In this document: positions 48,941 through 56,023 of the stretch, piece by piece
Layout: the number at the start of each line of letters is the position of its first letter
Position numbering within the stretch: position 1 is the stretch's first letter
NCBI RefSeq assembly: GCF_900091315.1
Contig: NZ_FLSP01000020.1
Location: 37,630-101,629 of the forward strand
Source: Streptomyces sp. DI166
Lineage (GTDB): Bacteria > Actinomycetota > Actinomycetes > Streptomycetales > Streptomycetaceae
DNA: 64,000 bases
Direction of reading: 5' to 3'
The notes under the pieces: generated by a model
Told to the model about the DNA's origin: nothing
The model's input: the letters and a program-made list of their open reading frames with translations, nothing else
Databases searched by the model: none
Program-made: the position numbers and the translations under genes

Positions 48941-49837
48941 TCACGTCCCGGCGATCAGTTCCTCGTACGTCGCCCTCAGCCCGTCGGCCGTCTCCCGGTC
49001 GGCGGGCCGCAGGGGTGGGCGTACCGGGCCCGCGGGGAGGCCGAGTCCGTTGAGGAGGGACTTGGCGGTGACCGTGCCGGGCAGGCCCGCGCACATCATC
49101 GACTCGATGAGAGGGGTCGCCCGGTGCTGGAGGGCGGCGGCCTCCGCGGTGCGGCCCGCGTCGAAGGCGTCCAGTACGGCACGGAGTTGGGCCGGGGCCG
49201 CGTTCGCCACGGTGCTGATGCAGCCCGCGCCGCCGACCGCGTACAGGGCGAGGATGTGTTCGTCGCAGCCCGCGTAGTAGGCCAGGTCGGTACGGGAGAT
49301 GACCTTCTGGGCGGCGAGGAAGTCGTAGGAGCAGTCCTTCACCGCGACGATCCTCGGGTGCTCGGCGAGTCGGAGCATGGTGTCGGCTTCGATGCGGACG
49401 CCGGTGCGGCCGGGGATGTCGTACAGCGTGAGCGGGAGGCCGCAGGCGTCGGCGATATGCCGGAAGTGGGCCTCCAGGGCGTCCTGCGGGGGTCGGCTGT
49501 AGTAGGGCGCCACCACCAACAGGCCGTCCGCCCCCGCCTTTTCGGCGGCCAGGGCGAGTTCGGTGGTGTGGCGGGTGTCGGAGGTGCCCACTCCCGCGAC
49601 GACGGATGCGCGGTCGCCGACGGCTTCCCCTACCGCGCGGACGAGGTCGGTCTTCTCCTCGTCCGTGGTGGTGGGGGACTCGCCCGTGGTGCCGGACAGG
49701 ACCAGGCCGTCGCAGCCCTTCGACACCAGGTGCTCCGCGAGGCGTTGGGCGCCGGGCAGGTCCAGGGCGCCGTCGGCGGTGAAGGGGGTGATCATGGCGC
49801 AGAGGGTGCGGCCGAAGGGGGTGGTGGTTGGCTTCAT
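48941..49837 (-). CDS. dapA: 4-hydroxy-tetrahydrodipicolinate synthase (DapA family)
   Basis: The 298-residue TIM-barrel enzyme of the DapA/NanA family has SGTTGESPTTTDEEK (pyruvate carboxylate-binding), the catalytic Tyr in LTLYDIPGRTGVRI and the Schiff-base Lys in RIVAVKDCSYDF. It condenses pyruvate with aspartate semialdehyde if it is a true DapA. Other lyases of the family share these residues, so the assignment is supported mainly by dapD nearby. I chose ATG 49837 (MKPTTTPFGRTLCAM); the frame extends upstream without coding character. Confidence 0.88.
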   Translation of the reverse strand: MKPTTTPFGRTLCAMITPFTADGALDLPGAQRLAEHLVSKGCDGLVLSGTTGESPTTTDEEKTDLVRAVGEAVGDRASVVAGVGTSDTRHTTELALAAEKAGADGLLVVAPYYSRPPQDALEAHFRHIADACGLPLTLYDIPGRTGVRIEADTMLRLAEHPRIVAVKDCSYDFLAAQKVISRTDLAYYAGCDEHILALYAVGGAGCISTVANAAPAQLRAVLDAFDAGRTAEAAALQHRATPLIESMMCAGLPGTVTAKSLLNGLGLPAGPVRPPLRPADRETADGLRATYEELIAGT

Positions 49838-49870
49838 GGCTTGTAGTCTCGGGCGGGTGATGGTGTAGCT

Positions 49871-49904
49871 CCACTTAAATTTCGTGAGAAGTATTGTTAA
49901 GTGG
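49871..49904. promoter_or_regulatory. Inverted repeat CCACTTAA/TTAAGTGG upstream of dapA
   Basis: CCACTTAA (49871-49878) and its exact complement (49897-49904) are separated by 18 AT-rich bases, 34 bases upstream of the dapA start. It looks like a regulator binding site overlapping the promoter. Confidence 0.5.
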
Positions 49905-50008
49905 CTGTGGGGGGCGGGTGGCTCGGCGGCCACCTGCCCTATGTCCAAAGTGGGCGTCATGGGTCACTATGGGCCGGACGGTCAACGACCCCTGGTCCTG
50001 GAGGCGTC

Positions 50009-50149
50009 ATGAAGCTCGGTAAGGCACTGGCCACCGGATTCGCCGAGGAGCGGCCGCAGGTTCACGACGAAGTGCCGGAGACCCCGGTGGCCGAAGCCGT
50101 GGAGACCGAGGAGCTGGCGGCTCCCGAAGAGGTACCGGTCGCCCGATGA
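50009..50149 (+). CDS. Small acidic protein of 46 residues
   Basis: This short gene encodes MKLGKALATGFAEERPQVHD followed by an acidic Pro/Glu/Val-rich tail (ETEELAAPEEVPVAR). GGAGG precedes the ATG, and its stop overlaps the next start (ATGA), which argues that it is really translated. No domain is recognisable; the tail looks disordered. A function linked to the coupled cysteine-rich protein is likely but unknown. Confidence 0.7.
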   Translation: MKLGKALATGFAEERPQVHDEVPETPVAEAVETEELAAPEEVPVAR

Positions 50150-50811
50150 GGCTGCGGCTTCCGGAGGAACGTCCTGCGGAGCCGCCGACCGGGTACAAGA
50201 TCGCCTACCCCGTGCTGTCCTCGGACGGTACCCGGGCCGGGTTCACCGGTGTGTCGCTCGGCGGCGCGCTGCCGTACGGAGTGGTGGCCGACGCGTCCTG
50301 TGTGTACGGGCTGCGGCACCCGGCGCCGCATCGGCGGTGCGACTGCGGCTTCCACTGCGTGCACGACCGTGCGGCGGCGGAGGGCTTGCTGTGCACGGCG
50401 GAGCATCGCGGGGCGGTGCTGCTGGAAGTGACCGTGCTCGGGCGGTACCTGCGCTTCGAGCTGGGGTTCCGGTACGCGCGGCAGCGGGTGCGCGTGGTTT
50501 CCGTGCCCGCCTGTGCCTGCGGGGCGGGGGCGGTCGCGCTGGCCGACGCGGGGTGGGGGCGGCCCGGGTGGGTGGGGCTCGTCCCGTCCTGCGCGGGGTG
50601 TCTGCGGGGGCGCAGGTCTGTCTCGCCGGAGTCCTTCGAGCGGCTCGCGGGAGACGGGGTGCGGGTCGTCGCGGAGGCGGCCGGGGCTGCCGTCGACGGG
50701 CTGGGGGTGCGGGAACTCGCCGCGGAGGCCGCGCTGTTGCAGGCGCGTCTGGACTGGTTCCAGGTGCAGTTGGCGGAGTTGGGGGAACGGGGGGAGTGGA
50801 GCGGGGGGTGA
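50146..50811 (+). CDS. Cysteine-rich protein of unknown function
   Basis: The 221-residue protein has clustered cysteines and histidines: SCVYGLRHPAPHRRCDCGFHCVHD near residues 50-75, then CACGAG and CAGCLRG around 125-155. The pattern suggests structural zinc sites. A helical C-terminus follows (LAAEAALLQARLDWFQVQLAELGER). It is translationally coupled to the small acidic protein upstream. I do not recognise the family beyond Streptomyces hypothetical proteins. Confidence 0.78.
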   Translation: MRLRLPEERPAEPPTGYKIAYPVLSSDGTRAGFTGVSLGGALPYGVVADASCVYGLRHPAPHRRCDCGFHCVHDRAAAEGLLCTAEHRGAVLLEVTVLGRYLRFELGFRYARQRVRVVSVPACACGAGAVALADAGWGRPGWVGLVPSCAGCLRGRRSVSPESFERLAGDGVRVVAEAAGAAVDGLGVRELAAEAALLQARLDWFQVQLAELGERGEWSGG

Positions 50812-50827
50812 AGGGGCTTCGCCCCTT

Positions 50828-50947
50828 CGGCCTCGGGCGGTGCTCATCGGCCTCGGGCGGTGCTCATCGACCTCGGGTGGTGCGCTTCGACCTCGGGTGG
50901 TGCGCTTCGGCCTCGGGCCGTGCTCTTCGGGCGCGGGCGTTGTTCTT
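50828..50947. repeat. Six 20-base tandem repeats
   Basis: Six head-to-tail units of 20 bases (unit CGGCCTCGGGCGGTGCTCAT and variants) begin 17 bases after the preceding stop. Units 1 and 2 are identical, as are units 3 and 4; units 5 and 6 diverge. There are no spacers, so it is not a CRISPR array. Confidence 0.85.
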
Positions 50948-50948
50948 C

Positions 50949-50993
50949 GGGTGCGGGCCGGTGGGGGCTGGTCGCGCGGTTCCCCGCGCCCCT
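50949..50993. repeat. Third copy of the dispersed 45-base repeat
   Basis: The unit containing GGGGGCTGGTCGCGC and TTCCCCGCGCCCC matches the two copies at 22772-22884 with few differences. It lies between convergent genes and overlaps the stop codon of the HTH/MarR gene, acting probably as a terminator. Confidence 0.8.
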
Positions 50994-51726
50994 ATTCGCC
51001 TTCGGCGTCCGCCGGGGTCGGCCTTGTCGTCAGGATGCCCCTCGCCTGGTTCGCCGCTGTCGTGATGCTCTCCGTGATGAAGTCCAGGAAGCGGGCGATG
51101 TTCTCCAGGCGGACGGCAGCCGGGGTGTCGGGGCCCAGGATGCCCACGCCCTCCCGTGCCGTCGCGGCGATCTGGGCCGTCCCCCGGGCGCTGGCGATCA
51201 TTGACTGGTACCAGACGTCGTCGTCCACCACGTACCGGTCCCGCCGCCGCTCGTCCCGCTCCCGGCGGATCAGTCCCTGACTCTCCAGGAACGACACCGC
51301 CTTGGAGACCGACGCCGGGCTGACCCGCAACCGCCGTACGAGTTCCGACGCCGTGAGGCTGCCCGAGTCGCTGATGCACAGGCAGGCCATCACCCGGGCC
51401 ATCATCTTCGGCGTACCCGACTGCATGAAGACCGTCGTCAGCGCCTCCTCGAACGCCCGTACCGCCTCCGTGTCCCGCCTGTTCGGCTGCGGTGCCGTGC
51501 CCGACCCCTTCGGCGCCGTCTGCCTGCGCCGGTGCGCGCGCCGCTCCGTAGCGCGCTGGGCCAGGTCGGCGCGGTACCCGGTGGGGCCGCCGTTGCGCAT
51601 CACCTCGCGGGTCACCGTCGACGTCGGCCGCTCCAGCCGCCGGGCGATCTCGGCGTAGGCCAGGCCGTCGGCCAGCCCCAGCGCGATCTGCTGACGTTCC
51701 GCCTGGGTGAGTCGGCCTCCCGGCAT
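50992..51726 (-). CDS. Fused HTH_38/MarR-type regulator next to a DrrAB-like exporter
   Basis: The 244-residue protein joins two DNA-binding modules. Residues 1-70 (GRLTQAERQQIALGLADGLAYAEIARRLERPTSTVTREV) match the helix-turn-helix of IS30-type transposases. Residues 85-244 form a MarR/GbsR-like winged helix (GSLTASELVRRLRVSPASVSKAVSFLESQGLIRRERDERRRDRYVVDDD). It is divergent from an ABC exporter, across a region with five TGCAACG-type sites, and probably represses both. The ATG at 51726 is used. Confidence 0.85.
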   Translation of the reverse strand: MPGGRLTQAERQQIALGLADGLAYAEIARRLERPTSTVTREVMRNGGPTGYRADLAQRATERRAHRRRQTAPKGSGTAPQPNRRDTEAVRAFEEALTTVFMQSGTPKMMARVMACLCISDSGSLTASELVRRLRVSPASVSKAVSFLESQGLIRRERDERRRDRYVVDDDVWYQSMIASARGTAQIAATAREGVGILGPDTPAAVRLENIARFLDFITESITTAANQARGILTTRPTPADAEGE

Positions 51727-51806
51727 CGCGGTCCTCTCCTGGCTGCTTGTTTTGAGTCGGTGGTGTGGTCGTGCGGTGCTGCGAGCATAGCGTTCGTTCC
51801 CTTTTT

Positions 51807-51937
51807 ATTGCAACGAATGGGCTTGCGGGCGTTGCGTTTTTTCGTGATTCGTTGCAATGAAATCTATCCTTTGACCTGCGTTGATGGACTATTTATGCAA
51901 CGGACTCATTGATGGAATCGTGAATGCAACGTAGCGT
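51807..51937 (+). promoter_or_regulatory. Operator array and promoter for the DrrAB-like exporter
   Basis: ATTGCAACGAAT (51807-51818) and its perfect complement (51847-51858) form a 12-base-pair inverted repeat with a 28-base spacer. Further TGCAACG sites lie at 51896-51902 and 51925-51931, and a CGTTGC variant at 51830-51835. A promoter TTGATG (51909-51914)-N17-TAGCGT (51932-51937) has the last site in its spacer. The region is strikingly AT-rich for this genome. Confidence 0.75.
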
Positions 51938-51978
51938 TTTCATCATCGGAAAACATCAGGGAATCACCAGGAGCCCAC

Positions 51979-52941
51979 ATGCCCCGCCCCGCCATCTCCG
52001 TCCACGGACTGCGCAAGTCCTACGGCGACCGAACCGTCCTCGACGGAGTCGACCTCACCGTCCCGGAAGGCACCGTCTTCTCCCTGCTCGGTCCGAACGG
52101 GGCCGGCAAGACCACCGTCGTCAAGATCCTCTCCACGCTCATCTCCGCCGACCCGGACAGCGGGCCCGTCCACATCGGGGGGCACGACCTCGGGACCGAG
52201 GCGCAGGCCATCCGTGGCGCCATCGGAGTGACCGGGCAGTTCTCGGCCGTGGACGGGCTGATCACCGGCACCGAGAACATGCTCCTCATGGCCGACCTGC
52301 ACCACCTCGGCAAGCGCGAAGGGCGCGCCGTGGCGGCCGAGTTGCTGGAGCGGTTCGATCTCGCCGACGTCGCCGACAAGCCCGCCGCCACCTACTCCGG
52401 CGGCATGAAGCGGCGGCTCGACATCGCCATGACCCTGGTCGGCAGCCCGCGGATCATCTTCCTCGACGAGCCGACCACCGGACTCGACCCCCGCTCCCGG
52501 CACACCATGTGGCAGATCATCCGTGAGCTGGTCACCGGCGGCGTCACCGTCTTCCTCACCACCCAGTACCTGGAGGAGGCCGACGAACTCGCCGACCGCA
52601 TCGCCGTCCTGCACCACGGCACCATCGCCGCCGAAGGCACCGCCGAGGAGCTGAAGCGGCTCGTCCCGGGCGGGCACGTCCGCCTCCGGTTCACCGACCC
52701 CGCCGCCTACCGGGCCGCCGTCACCGCCCTGGGCGAGGGCACCCGCGACGACGAGAGCCTCTCCCTCCGCCTGCCCAGCGACGGCAGCCAGCGCGAACTG
52801 CGGTCCCTCCTGGACTGGCTGGACTCCGCCGGAGTCGAGGCCGACGAGCTGACCGTGCACACCCCCGACCTCGACGACGTCTTCCTCGCCCTCACCGACG
52901 GGACCCGCGTCCCCCACCAGTCCAAGGAGACCGCCCGATGA
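51979..52941 (+). CDS. DrrA-like daunorubicin-resistance-type ABC ATPase
   Basis: The 320-residue ATPase has Walker A GPNGAGKTTVVK, signature YSGGMKRRLDIAMTL, Walker B IIFLDEPTTGLDPRS and H-loop FLTTQYLEEADELAD. In the last, the usual switch His is Gln (TTQY), as in DrrA proteins. The C-terminal extension (TVHTPDLDDVFLALTDG) is also DrrA-like. It energises export through the permease that follows with an ATGA overlap. Its control region faces the fused HTH/MarR regulator. Confidence 0.93.
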   Translation: MPRPAISVHGLRKSYGDRTVLDGVDLTVPEGTVFSLLGPNGAGKTTVVKILSTLISADPDSGPVHIGGHDLGTEAQAIRGAIGVTGQFSAVDGLITGTENMLLMADLHHLGKREGRAVAAELLERFDLADVADKPAATYSGGMKRRLDIAMTLVGSPRIIFLDEPTTGLDPRSRHTMWQIIRELVTGGVTVFLTTQYLEEADELADRIAVLHHGTIAAEGTAEELKRLVPGGHVRLRFTDPAAYRAAVTALGEGTRDDESLSLRLPSDGSQRELRSLLDWLDSAGVEADELTVHTPDLDDVFLALTDGTRVPHQSKETAR

Positions 52942-53729
52942 GCACCTTCTCCCTCGCCGTTCGCGACTCGTCCACGATGCTGCGGCGCAACCTCCTCCAC
53001 GCGCGGCGCTACCCGTCGCTCACCCTCAACCTCCTGCTCACGCCGATCATGCTGTTGTTGCTCTTCGTCTACGTCTTCGGCGACACCATGAGCGCGGGCA
53101 TCGGCGGCGGCGCTCCCGACCGTTCCGCGTACATCGCCTATGTCGTCCCCGGGCTGCTGCTGATGACCATAGGGAGCACGACGATCGGTACCGCGGTCTC
53201 CGTCTGCAACGACATGACCGAGGGCATCATCGCCCGCTTCCGCACCATGGCCATCCACCGGCCCTCGGTGCTCATCGGGCACGTCGTGGGCAGTGTGCTC
53301 CAATGCGTCGTCAGTGTCGTCCTCGTCGGTGCGGTCGCCGTGGCCATCGGATTCCGGTCCCACGGCGCGGGGCCCCTGGAGTGGCTCGCGGCCTTCGGGC
53401 TGCTCGTGCTGTTCGCCACCGCGCTCACCTGGATCGCCGTCGGTATGGGTCTGATCAGCCCGAACGCGGAGGCCGCCAGCAACAACGCGGTCCCGTTGAT
53501 CCTGCTGCCGCTGCTGTCCAGCGCCTTCGTGCCGCTGGACGCGATGCCGGGCTGGTTCCGGCCGGTCGCCGAGTACCAGCCCTTCACCCCGGCCATCGAG
53601 ACCCTGCGCGGACTCCTGCTCGGCACGGAGATCGGCCACGACGGGTGGCTCGCCCTCGCCTGGTGCCTCGGGCTCACGGTGCTCGGCTACTTCTGGGCCA
53701 CCTCGAAGTTCGACGCCGACCCGAAGTAG
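52938..53729 (+). CDS. DrrB-like ABC-2 permease
   Basis: The 263-residue membrane protein has six predicted helices and an ABC-2/DrrB signature (SVCNDMTEGIIARFRTMAIHRPSVLIGHV) plus the typical PLDAMPGWFRPVAEYQPFTPAIETLRGLL before the last helix. It forms a drug-type exporter with the preceding ATPase, with which it overlaps. No biosynthetic cluster is adjacent, so it is probably a resistance pump induced through the neighbouring regulator. Confidence 0.93.
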   Translation: MSTFSLAVRDSSTMLRRNLLHARRYPSLTLNLLLTPIMLLLLFVYVFGDTMSAGIGGGAPDRSAYIAYVVPGLLLMTIGSTTIGTAVSVCNDMTEGIIARFRTMAIHRPSVLIGHVVGSVLQCVVSVVLVGAVAVAIGFRSHGAGPLEWLAAFGLLVLFATALTWIAVGMGLISPNAEAASNNAVPLILLPLLSSAFVPLDAMPGWFRPVAEYQPFTPAIETLRGLLLGTEIGHDGWLALAWCLGLTVLGYFWATSKFDADPK

Positions 53730-53766
53730 CGGCGCGCCACCTCAACCCGCCCCGCAAAGCCCTCAC

Positions 53767-53797
53767 TTGACCTCAACCAAGCTTGAGGGCCGAGGGT
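53767..53797 (+). promoter_or_regulatory. SoxR box in a 19-base promoter spacer
   Basis: CCTCAA-CCAAGC-TTGAGG (53771-53788) matches the outer 12 positions of the classical SoxR site. It lies between TTGACC (53767-53772) and GAGGGT (53792-53797), which are 19 bases apart, the stretched spacing that MerR-family activators require. Transcription should respond to redox-active compounds. Confidence 0.8.
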
Positions 53798-53849
53798 GAT
53801 CCACGTAGGCGCGAACGACGTCCGATCACCCCGTGCAGGAGGCCATGCC

Positions 53850-54530
53850 ATGACCCGTCGTACCCACACCCATCCCGACCTCACCCGGCCCAGTGCCGAC
53901 GCCCCCTTCTTCAGCCACTGGCAGGTGGGCACCCCCGAGCGGCAGGCGGCCACGGTCGAGGCCGTCGCCCGTGCCTGGGAGCGGCGGCCCTGGGGGAGCC
54001 CCGAGCTGCTGAGCTACCACCTCTACACCGGGCTCGACGGCAGCTCGCTGATGCACCACTCCCAGTGGCGTTCGGAGCAGGGGTACGAGGCTTTCGTCCG
54101 GACGCATCGGCAGGAGCGCAACGACGAGATCGACACCGCCGTGCCGGGGATCGAGCGGGTGCGGCTGGACCGGTACCGGCGGTACCGCAGCCATCCGCGC
54201 GCCGACGGCGACCGGCGCGTGGCCGGACTCGTCGTCACCGTGCGGATCGACTTCGACGCGGACGCCGCCGGGAAGCGGGCCGACTTCGTGGACCTGGTGC
54301 TGGAGACGCTCGCCGGGCCCGACGCCGATCCCGGGCTGATCGCCGCGCACTTCCACCTCAGTACCGATGGCACGCACGTGCTGAATTACGCCGAGTGGGA
54401 GAGCGGCCGTGCCTATGACGCGGCCATCGCCGGGCCCGAGTCGCCCGAATGGGCGCGCGTACGGACCTTCCCCGGCGTCAAGGGGTTCACCGGCAGGCGG
54501 TACCGGCACGCGCTCGGGCTTGAGCCGTAG
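53850..54530 (+). CDS. Antibiotic-biosynthesis-monooxygenase (ABM) domain protein, SoxR target
   Basis: The 226-residue protein contains two ABM-like ferredoxin-fold units in tandem. The first is around residues 22-105 (HWQVGTPERQAATVEAVARAWE, then LYTGLDGSSLMHHSQWRSEQGYEAFV); the second is around 130-220 (VRIDFDADAAGKRADFVDLVLETL, then HFHLSTDGTHVLNYAEWESGRAYDAAI). ABM proteins oxidise or bind quinones and phenols. The ATG at 53850 follows AGGAGG. The SoxR box upstream suggests it removes redox-active metabolites. Confidence 0.85.
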   Translation: MTRRTHTHPDLTRPSADAPFFSHWQVGTPERQAATVEAVARAWERRPWGSPELLSYHLYTGLDGSSLMHHSQWRSEQGYEAFVRTHRQERNDEIDTAVPGIERVRLDRYRRYRSHPRADGDRRVAGLVVTVRIDFDADAAGKRADFVDLVLETLAGPDADPGLIAAHFHLSTDGTHVLNYAEWESGRAYDAAIAGPESPEWARVRTFPGVKGFTGRRYRHALGLEP

Positions 54531-54543
54531 GGCACGGTCCCGG

Positions 54544-54589
54544 CTCGCCGAAAAATCCACTCGCCTGGACAAAAAAAGTTTTCGGTGAG
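54544..54589. promoter_or_regulatory. 11-base-pair inverted repeat before the ArsR-like gene
   Basis: CTCGCCGAAAA (54544-54554) and TTTTCGGTGAG (54579-54589) pair with one G-T wobble, ending 11 bases before the ATG. An A7 run lies between the arms. It may be an autoregulatory operator. Confidence 0.5.
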
Positions 54590-54600
54590 ACGGTGGAGTC

Positions 54601-55248
54601 ATGTTGGACGTGACCGTGATCGAGGACCCCGAGGCGGCGGCCGTCACCCTGGACCCCGTCCGGGCCCGGCTGCTCGCCGAGCTGGCCGCCGGCCCCGCGT
54701 CGGCCGCCATGCTCGCCGGGAAGGTCGGGCTGCCCCGGCAGAAGGTGAACTACCACCTGAAGACGCTGGAGCGGCACGGCCTGGTCGAGCTGGCCGGGGA
54801 GCGCCGCAAGGGCAATGTCACCGAGCGGCTGATGCGGGCGACCGCGGCGTCGTACGTCATCTCGCCGCTGGCCCTGGCCGCCGTGCAGCCGGACCCGGAG
54901 CGCTTCCGGGACCAGCTCTCGGCGCGCTGGCTGCTGGCGCTCGGCGCCCGGCTGGTGCGGGACGTGGGTTCGCTGATCACCGGCGCCGCCAAGGCGCGCA
55001 AGCGGCTCGCGACCTACGCCCTGGACGGCGAGGTGCGCTTCGCCTCGGCCGCCGAACGGGCCGCGTTCATCCAGGAGTTGACGGCCGGAGTCACCGCGCT
55101 GATCCAGAAGTACGACGCCCCGGACGCCGAGAGCGGCCGGGACCACCGGATCGTCGTGGCCGTCCACCCCACCCTCAAGACGCCACCCGAGACGACTCAG
55201 CCACCCGAGACGACACCGCCGGAGACCCCCGGCGAGATCTCGGCCTAG
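54601..55248 (+). CDS. ArsR-like winged-helix regulator
   Basis: The 215-residue regulator has an ArsR-type winged helix at about residues 15-75 (LDPVRARLLAELAAGPASAAMLAGKVGLPRQKVNYHLKTLERHGLVEL). A helical middle region follows, and the Pro/Thr/Glu-rich tail (PPETTQPPETTPPETPGE) is probably disordered. No metal-binding cysteine motif is visible. It is 14 bases upstream of an AHSA1-type gene, a common ArsR/SRPBCC pairing in actinobacteria. Confidence 0.88.
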   Translation: MLDVTVIEDPEAAAVTLDPVRARLLAELAAGPASAAMLAGKVGLPRQKVNYHLKTLERHGLVELAGERRKGNVTERLMRATAASYVISPLALAAVQPDPERFRDQLSARWLLALGARLVRDVGSLITGAAKARKRLATYALDGEVRFASAAERAAFIQELTAGVTALIQKYDAPDAESGRDHRIVVAVHPTLKTPPETTQPPETTPPETPGEISA

Positions 55249-55262
55249 TTCAGGAGCCCGAC

Positions 55263-56012
55263 ATGCCCAAGGACGACAAAGCCCGGGAATTCGAGATCGC
55301 CCGCGAGTTCGAGGTCGACGCCACGCCGGAGGAGGTGTTCCGGGCCGTCACCGCCGGAACCGACGGCTATCTGTGGCCGATGGAGCCGCCGGAGCCCCGA
55401 GTCGGCGGCAGGGGCCCCTTCGGGTCCCTGGTCACCGCCTGGGACCCGCCGCACCGCTACGCCAACCTGGTGGAGAACGTCGAGGACATCGCCGTACAGA
55501 CCCGCAACCAGCTCGACTACACCATCGAGGCCCGCGACGGCGGCAAGCGGGCCTGGGTGCGGTACGTGCACAGCGGGATCTTCGTCGACGACTGGGACAA
55601 CCAGTACGACGGCGCCGCCAAGCACACCGACTTCTATCTGCACACCCTGCGCGAGTACCTCACCCACTTCGCGCCCCGCCCGGCCGCCTTCGCCACCTTC
55701 GACGGACCCGAGGCCGCCAAGGGCGCCGACGCCCTCGAAGTCGTCGCACGGGCGCTGGGAATCGGCCCGGACGCCGCCGTCGGTACGGAGCTGAAGGTGC
55801 ACGGGCCCGACGAGTTCGACGCCGTGCTCGACTACCGCGACCCCTACTTCATCGGACTGCGCACCGGCCGGGGCCTCACCCGGATCTTCGGGCGCAACCA
55901 CTGGGGCCACACGGTCGGGATCTCCCTGCACGACTTCACGCCCGGCACGAAGATCGAGGAGTGCGAGGCGGAATGGCAGGGCTGGCTGAACAAGGTGTTC
56001 AACCAGCCCTGA
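55263..56012 (+). CDS. SRPBCC/AHSA1-domain protein
   Basis: The 249-residue protein has an activator-of-Hsp90-homologue-1/START-like fold. Its start is REFEVDATPEEVFRAVTAGTDGYLWPMEPP and the conserved domain end is HTDFYLHTLREYLTHF near residue 135. A further 100 residues form a second, half-like unit. Such proteins bind hydrophobic ligands. The partner ArsR regulator directly upstream suggests coexpression. The ATG at 55263 follows AGGAG. Confidence 0.85.
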   Translation: MPKDDKAREFEIAREFEVDATPEEVFRAVTAGTDGYLWPMEPPEPRVGGRGPFGSLVTAWDPPHRYANLVENVEDIAVQTRNQLDYTIEARDGGKRAWVRYVHSGIFVDDWDNQYDGAAKHTDFYLHTLREYLTHFAPRPAAFATFDGPEAAKGADALEVVARALGIGPDAAVGTELKVHGPDEFDAVLDYRDPYFIGLRTGRGLTRIFGRNHWGHTVGISLHDFTPGTKIEECEAEWQGWLNKVFNQP

Positions 56013-56023
56013 CCGGAGCCGGG

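Noticed and set aside
50828..50947. CRISPR array
   Set aside because: The 20-base units are directly adjacent without unique spacers and no cas genes are present.
50992..51726. Remnant of an IS30 transposase
   Set aside because: Only the helix-turn-helix is similar; no DDE catalytic domain or terminal repeats are seen, and the rest is a complete MarR-type regulator.
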